Below, one piece after another: positions 63,302 through 64,000 of a DNA stretch of 64,000 bases. How positions within the stretch are numbered: the first letter of the stretch is position 1; each line of letters starts with the position of its first letter. A model generated the notes under the pieces. That model saw only the letters and a list, made by a program, of their open reading frames with translations, was not told the DNA's origin and ran no database searches. The position numbers and the translations under genes are program-made. Source of the DNA: Oopsacas minuta (taxonomy: Eukaryota > Porifera > Hexactinellida > Lyssacinosida > Leucopsacidae); the NCBI GenBank assembly GCA_024704765.1, contig JAKMXF010000111.1, forward strand, positions 1,371,372-1,435,371, written 5' to 3'.

Positions 63302-64000
63302 GCTACACTACTAAGTATACTTGTGGATAGTGTTAGCTTGGCCCAATACAAATTGTCACGAATTGTATGTATTCCGTTATTTTAATATCTCGTTATTATT
63401 TAAACTAATAAAGCAGGGATCGCTTTAAAGTTTAAATTTGAGCGGATTCTTCATCAAAAAAAGCCCAATTAGCCAAGTATTGAAAATTTAGCAATTGTGG
63501 GCCTCACATTAGTGAAATTCTCTGGCAATTTGGTAGAATTTTGTTGAAGTTTGATCACTGATTTCAATTTGAAATCAAACGAAGAATGAAAAATTTCTAT
63601 TTCGATCAAAGTTCTACCAAACTTTCTGAGTTAAACTTGTTGGAAAGATATGTAAACTTTGATCGAAAAAAAAAATTTTGATCAAAAATGGAAAAATTTG
63701 TTCGAAAATAGAGGAAATTGGATTGTGAAAGTAGGCAATGTGTTAATTAATTAAAATAACAAAAACAAAATAATGCCTATAATGAAAACTTTCTCAACGA
63801 TACAACAAAATTGATAACACTGCCCTGCGTCAAATTTGCTGATTATTATCCATGGGTTGTTTTTAGTTAACTTGAGTATGCTGATTCTCAATCTGTCATC
63901 AGAATTCCCCTATCACGTCTCGTTTTTACTCAAATGTCATTTTAATGTAAGTCGATTTTTTTAAGTACACTTCCCTAGAATAAATGATTATATTTGATAC

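Overview
The window is a gene-dense, AT-rich piece of a metazoan nuclear genome. The genes have spliceosomal introns with GT-AG ends, and many introns are only about 53-67 nt long. The gene set is animal: a BAF45/DPF chromatin protein, a type IV diacylglycerol kinase, Sec16, a DH-PH RhoGEF, a claudin-like tetraspan, an SRCR-EGF receptor, an LRR-EGF receptor and a VLIG-type giant GTPase. VLIG genes plus SRCR-rich receptors, minimal introns and high AT content make me lean towards a non-bilaterian animal, most likely a sponge. That is inference; I cannot name the species.

Layout. 0-16 kb: NAP1-like histone chaperone (-), a divergent unknown Ser/Pro/Lys-rich nuclear protein (+), intronless Sec16 (-), MTHFD1 (-, 3 exons), a two-exon COX7A-type gene that is easy to miss (-), and intronless glutaminyl cyclase (-). 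15.6-18.3 kb: a repeat nest with three TIR elements, one of them inserted into an older tandem repeat. 18.3-26.5 kb: RAD54 (-, 6 exons), with two complete intronless genes nested on the opposite strand inside its introns (pyridoxamine phosphate oxidase and an LRR-EGF receptor). 26.5-34 kb: a SERHL2-like alpha/beta hydrolase (+), an F-box/seven-bladed RCC1 protein (+) and a claudin-like protein (-). 35-40 kb: SRCR-EGF receptor, CCDC12 and DPF (all -). 40.5-51.7 kb: glycogen phosphorylase (-, 13 exons, 841 aa). Its 5.7-kb tenth intron holds an intronless RhoGEF gene on the opposite strand and an 860-bp array of 86 telomere-like decamers. 52-55 kb: intronless DGK zeta/iota (-). 56-61 kb: a VLIG-type giant GTPase (-) with two one-base breaks, both in A-runs. 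61-64 kb: satellite units and a hAT element.

Mobile DNA is mostly short non-autonomous DNA transposons whose ends and target duplications can be read directly: hAT type (8-bp TSD), pogo/Tc1-like (TA) and Harbinger-like (TTA/TAA). A satellite-like unit of about 130-150 bp recurs at several loci. At two of them it is followed by a row of tiny GC-rich hairpins with 3-nt loops, which I regard as the oddest structure in the window.

Functionally the genes are mostly independent housekeeping loci: one-carbon metabolism, vitamin B6, glycogen breakdown, DNA recombination repair, ER exit sites and chromatin. They are interspersed with lineage-type receptors whose cytoplasmic tails are rich in tyrosines. 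I see no operon and no CRISPR, rRNA or tRNA gene.
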